7,286 nt of DNA from an uncultured Bacilli bacterium (lineage in GTDB: Bacteria; Bacillota_I; Bacilli_A; RF39; UBA660), in NCBI GenBank assembly GCA_947588975.1, contig CANQAF010000048.1:1-7286 (forward strand), given 5' to 3'. This document shows, one piece after another, positions 5,595-7,286 of the stretch. Position 1 is the first letter of the stretch; every line of letters begins with the position of its first letter. The translations under genes were made by a program, and so were the position numbers. Below the pieces are notes generated by a model, which was not told the DNA's origin, ran no database searches, and saw only the letters and a list, made by a program, of their open reading frames with translations.

Positions 5595-5918
5595 ATTAAT
5601 ACACAATTTAAAAAAGGTGTCTTAGAATTGATTGTTTTATTATGTGTTAGTAAAAAAGATATGTATGGTTATGAACTAATTGAAGAAGTGTCTAAAGTAG
5701 TAGATGTGAATGATGGTACCATTTATCCACTTTTGAAACGTCTTACTAATGAAAGATATGCTGAAACTTATTTAGAAGAATCAACCGAAGGGCCACCTCG
5801 AAAATACTATAAAATTACAGTTTTAGGTCAAGAGCGACTTGCTGAACTAAAAGAAAGCTGGTCTACATTTGCAGACTCAGTAGGAAAATTTATAAAGGAG
5901 AGTTCAAATAATGAGTAA
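5595..5918 (+). CDS. PadR family transcriptional repressor (AUU start)
   Basis: This is a winged-helix dimeric repressor of the short PadR type, 107 residues. The family signatures are KKGVLELIVL (6-15), DMYGYELIEEVSKV (22-35), the recognition-region GTIYPLLKRLTNERY (41-55) and the wing GPPRKYYKIT (66-75). A C-terminal helix for dimerisation follows (about 78-101). Related PadR proteins begin M-N/D-T-Q-F-K-K-G, so the N-T-Q-F here puts the start at ATT 5595, three bases after the ribosome site GAGAGGTGAT (5582-5591), as in parC. ATG 5565 and TTG 5547 lie within the promoter, and TTG 5580 is at the start site without a ribosome site; none can serve a transcript from this promoter. The stop overlaps the next gene by 8 nt. 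It probably controls its own operon in response to the HAAS membrane partner or an unknown ligand. Confidence 0.93.
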   Translation: MNTQFKKGVLELIVLLCVSKKDMYGYELIEEVSKVVDVNDGTIYPLLKRLTNERYAETYLEESTEGPPRKYYKITVLGQERLAELKESWSTFADSVGKFIKESSNNE

Positions 5919-7281
5919 ACAAAAATTCTTAAAAGAGTTAGAAAAACGACTTGCAATTTTAAATGAGGAAGAAAAAGAAGATACGATTAATGAATATCGC
6001 GATATTATTGAAGAAAAAATTAAACATGGTAAAACGGAAGAAGAGGCAGTAAAAGAGTTTGGAAGTATTGATGAATTAACGAAAGAAATATTATCTGCAT
6101 ATAAAATCAATCCAGAATATCAAAAAAATCAAGAAGAAGTGAAAGATAAGACAAAAGATTTTGTAGAAACTACTGAAAATTTGATTAAAAAAGGAGCTAA
6201 GAAAATATCGGAAGTTGCTAGTGAAGTAGCAGATAATGTTTCTAAATCTGATACATTTACAACAAAAAATATCATTCAAATTGCATTTAGAATATTTTTT
6301 ATGTTATTAGGACTAGTTATTCTAAAGATTCCATTTTCAATGGTAGGAGAAATTGGAGAATCTATTTTAGAAATTGATTTTTTGCCATTCTCTAGATTAT
6401 TGCAAATAGTTTGGCAAATTTTGATTGAACTAGTTTATATTATTGTATGTATTTTAATTGTAATTACTTTTGTTAAAAAATATTGGAATTTTTCTACCGA
6501 CGAGGAAATGATACAAAATAAAAAAACAAAACAAAATCAAATAGCTAGTAAAGTGAATGAAAAAAGGGAGATTATGTCAAAAACATTTGATAAATCTATT
6601 TTGATTACATTCCTAAAAATTTGTGTATGCTTGTTTATTTTATTCCCAATTTTGTGCGTTAATTTAGGATTAATTTTGGCTATGGCAATTGTTATTTACT
6701 TTATTTTTAATGGTGTTTCTATGATCAGTATTTTGCTTACTTTATTGGGAATTTTAATTATAAGCTTTGGATTTTGTCATATGATATATAACTTACTATT
6801 TTTAGGAGAGAAATACCATTTTATATCTTTAGTAATTGGTTTTGTAATTACCATAATCGGATTGGTTGGTACCATTAATTACTTTATGGGATTTACGTTC
6901 TATAATGAACTTCCAAGTGATAAATTTAAAACAAAAACAATAACATATGAAGAAACCATTACGATGCCTACTAATATAATATATGGTAATTTAGATATAA
7001 TTATTGATCCTTCATTATCTGATAATCAAGTTAGAATGGATGTGACTTATTATGATGTAGAAGGTGCCACTATTAAAAAAAGAATGTATTCTTATGATGA
7101 TACAGAAAATAATATAAGCTTTTATGTGAATCATCAAGATCGTTCATTTAATTGGAATCGCGATATTAATGATAAACTAATAGAACAATTAAAATCAAAA
7201 GAAATTTATAATTATGAATTACTGGATCAAGTGAAAGTTAGAGTATATGTTAATGAAAAAACAAAGAGCTTAATAAATTAA
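5911..7281 (+). CDS. HAAS/DUF1700-domain multi-pass membrane protein
   Basis: The first 65-70 residues are a DUF1700/HAAS domain: KQKFLKELEKRLAIL, then EEEKEDTINEYRDIIEEKIKHGKTEEEAVKEFGSIDELTKEIL. These helical domains are regularly encoded next to PadR regulators and are thought to act as their signalling partners. A charged amphipathic linker (about 71-118) follows. Hydrophobic segments lie near 121-147, 163-188, 229-249, 250-268, 271-296 and 302-327, giving five or six membrane passes. A C-terminal tail (about 335-456), probably beta-rich and recalling the DUF4097-like ends of related proteins, completes it. I infer an envelope sensor or an envelope-integrity protein; no catalytic residues are evident. 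ATG 5911 has a ribosome site (AAAGGAGAG, 5894-5902) inside padR and overlaps the padR stop (ATGAGTAA), implying translational coupling. It is complete at 456 residues. Confidence 0.9.
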   Translation: MSKQKFLKELEKRLAILNEEEKEDTINEYRDIIEEKIKHGKTEEEAVKEFGSIDELTKEILSAYKINPEYQKNQEEVKDKTKDFVETTENLIKKGAKKISEVASEVADNVSKSDTFTTKNIIQIAFRIFFMLLGLVILKIPFSMVGEIGESILEIDFLPFSRLLQIVWQILIELVYIIVCILIVITFVKKYWNFSTDEEMIQNKKTKQNQIASKVNEKREIMSKTFDKSILITFLKICVCLFILFPILCVNLGLILAMAIVIYFIFNGVSMISILLTLLGILIISFGFCHMIYNLLFLGEKYHFISLVIGFVITIIGLVGTINYFMGFTFYNELPSDKFKTKTITYEETITMPTNIIYGNLDIIIDPSLSDNQVRMDVTYYDVEGATIKKRMYSYDDTENNISFYVNHQDRSFNWNRDINDKLIEQLKSKEIYNYELLDQVKVRVYVNEKTKSLIN

Positions 7282-7286
7282 GCTCT
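7265..7286 (+). terminator. Operon terminator, cut by the window edge
   Basis: AGAGCTTAA (7265-7273) pairs perfectly with TTAAGCTCT (7278-7286) around TAAA. The stop codon (7279-7281) is in the right arm. A T-run would be expected just beyond the window but cannot be seen. Confidence 0.75.

Noticed and set aside
1..7286. Mycoplasma-type genetic code (TGA = Trp)
   Set aside because: No gene contains an in-frame TGA, tryptophans are TGG, and the organism carries a sporulation sigma factor.
1..7286. CRISPR arrays, tRNA or rRNA genes, insertion sequences
   Set aside because: No spaced direct repeats, cloverleaf sequences, rRNA segments, transposase genes or terminal inverted repeats were seen.

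Overview
The window is strongly AT-rich chromosomal DNA from a low-GC, endospore-forming Firmicute. The protein set (topoisomerase IV subunit A, a YneF/UPF0154 protein, the mother-cell sporulation sigma factor SigK, and a PadR regulator paired with a DUF1700/HAAS membrane protein) fits the Bacilli/Erysipelotrichia side of the phylum, possibly an uncultured gut lineage near the Mollicutes. That placement is inferred from gene families only. The code looks standard: every gene stops at TAA or TAG, and tryptophans are TGG with no in-frame TGA.

Left part (1-3423): a consensus promoter lies on a terminator-like hairpin, followed by an unrecognised 122-residue gene (150-518) with its own terminator. 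parC (598-3102) comes next; its promoter is woven into that terminator. yneF (3164-3382) follows with its own promoter. sigK (3421-4122) lies on the minus strand and converges on yneF, with back-to-back terminators between them.

Middle part (4123-5537): sigK and the next plus-strand gene are divergent. On the sigK side there is a plausible SigE-type promoter. On the other side a consensus vegetative promoter produces a structured leader of about 100 nt: a 14-bp stem-loop and then an intrinsic terminator, both before the start codon of a 389-residue protein (4343-5512). That protein has an N-terminal part resembling, from memory, the PBECR4 nuclease-like family, and a C-terminal coiled coil. 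Promoter, structured RNA, terminator, possible nuclease is the layout of type III toxin-antitoxin loci, but it would equally suit a riboswitch or other attenuator. This is the most novel-looking part of the window.

Right part (5538-7286): a short PadR repressor gene, most probably started at a rare AUU codon, overlaps by 8 nt a gene for a HAAS-domain multi-pass membrane protein. An inverted repeat fills the gap between the -35 and -10 of their promoter and suggests autoregulation. The window ends inside the terminator of this operon.

Two architectural habits recur. Promoters sit on or against terminators and start transcripts only about 10-15 nt before the gene, and terminator hairpins begin inside stop codons.
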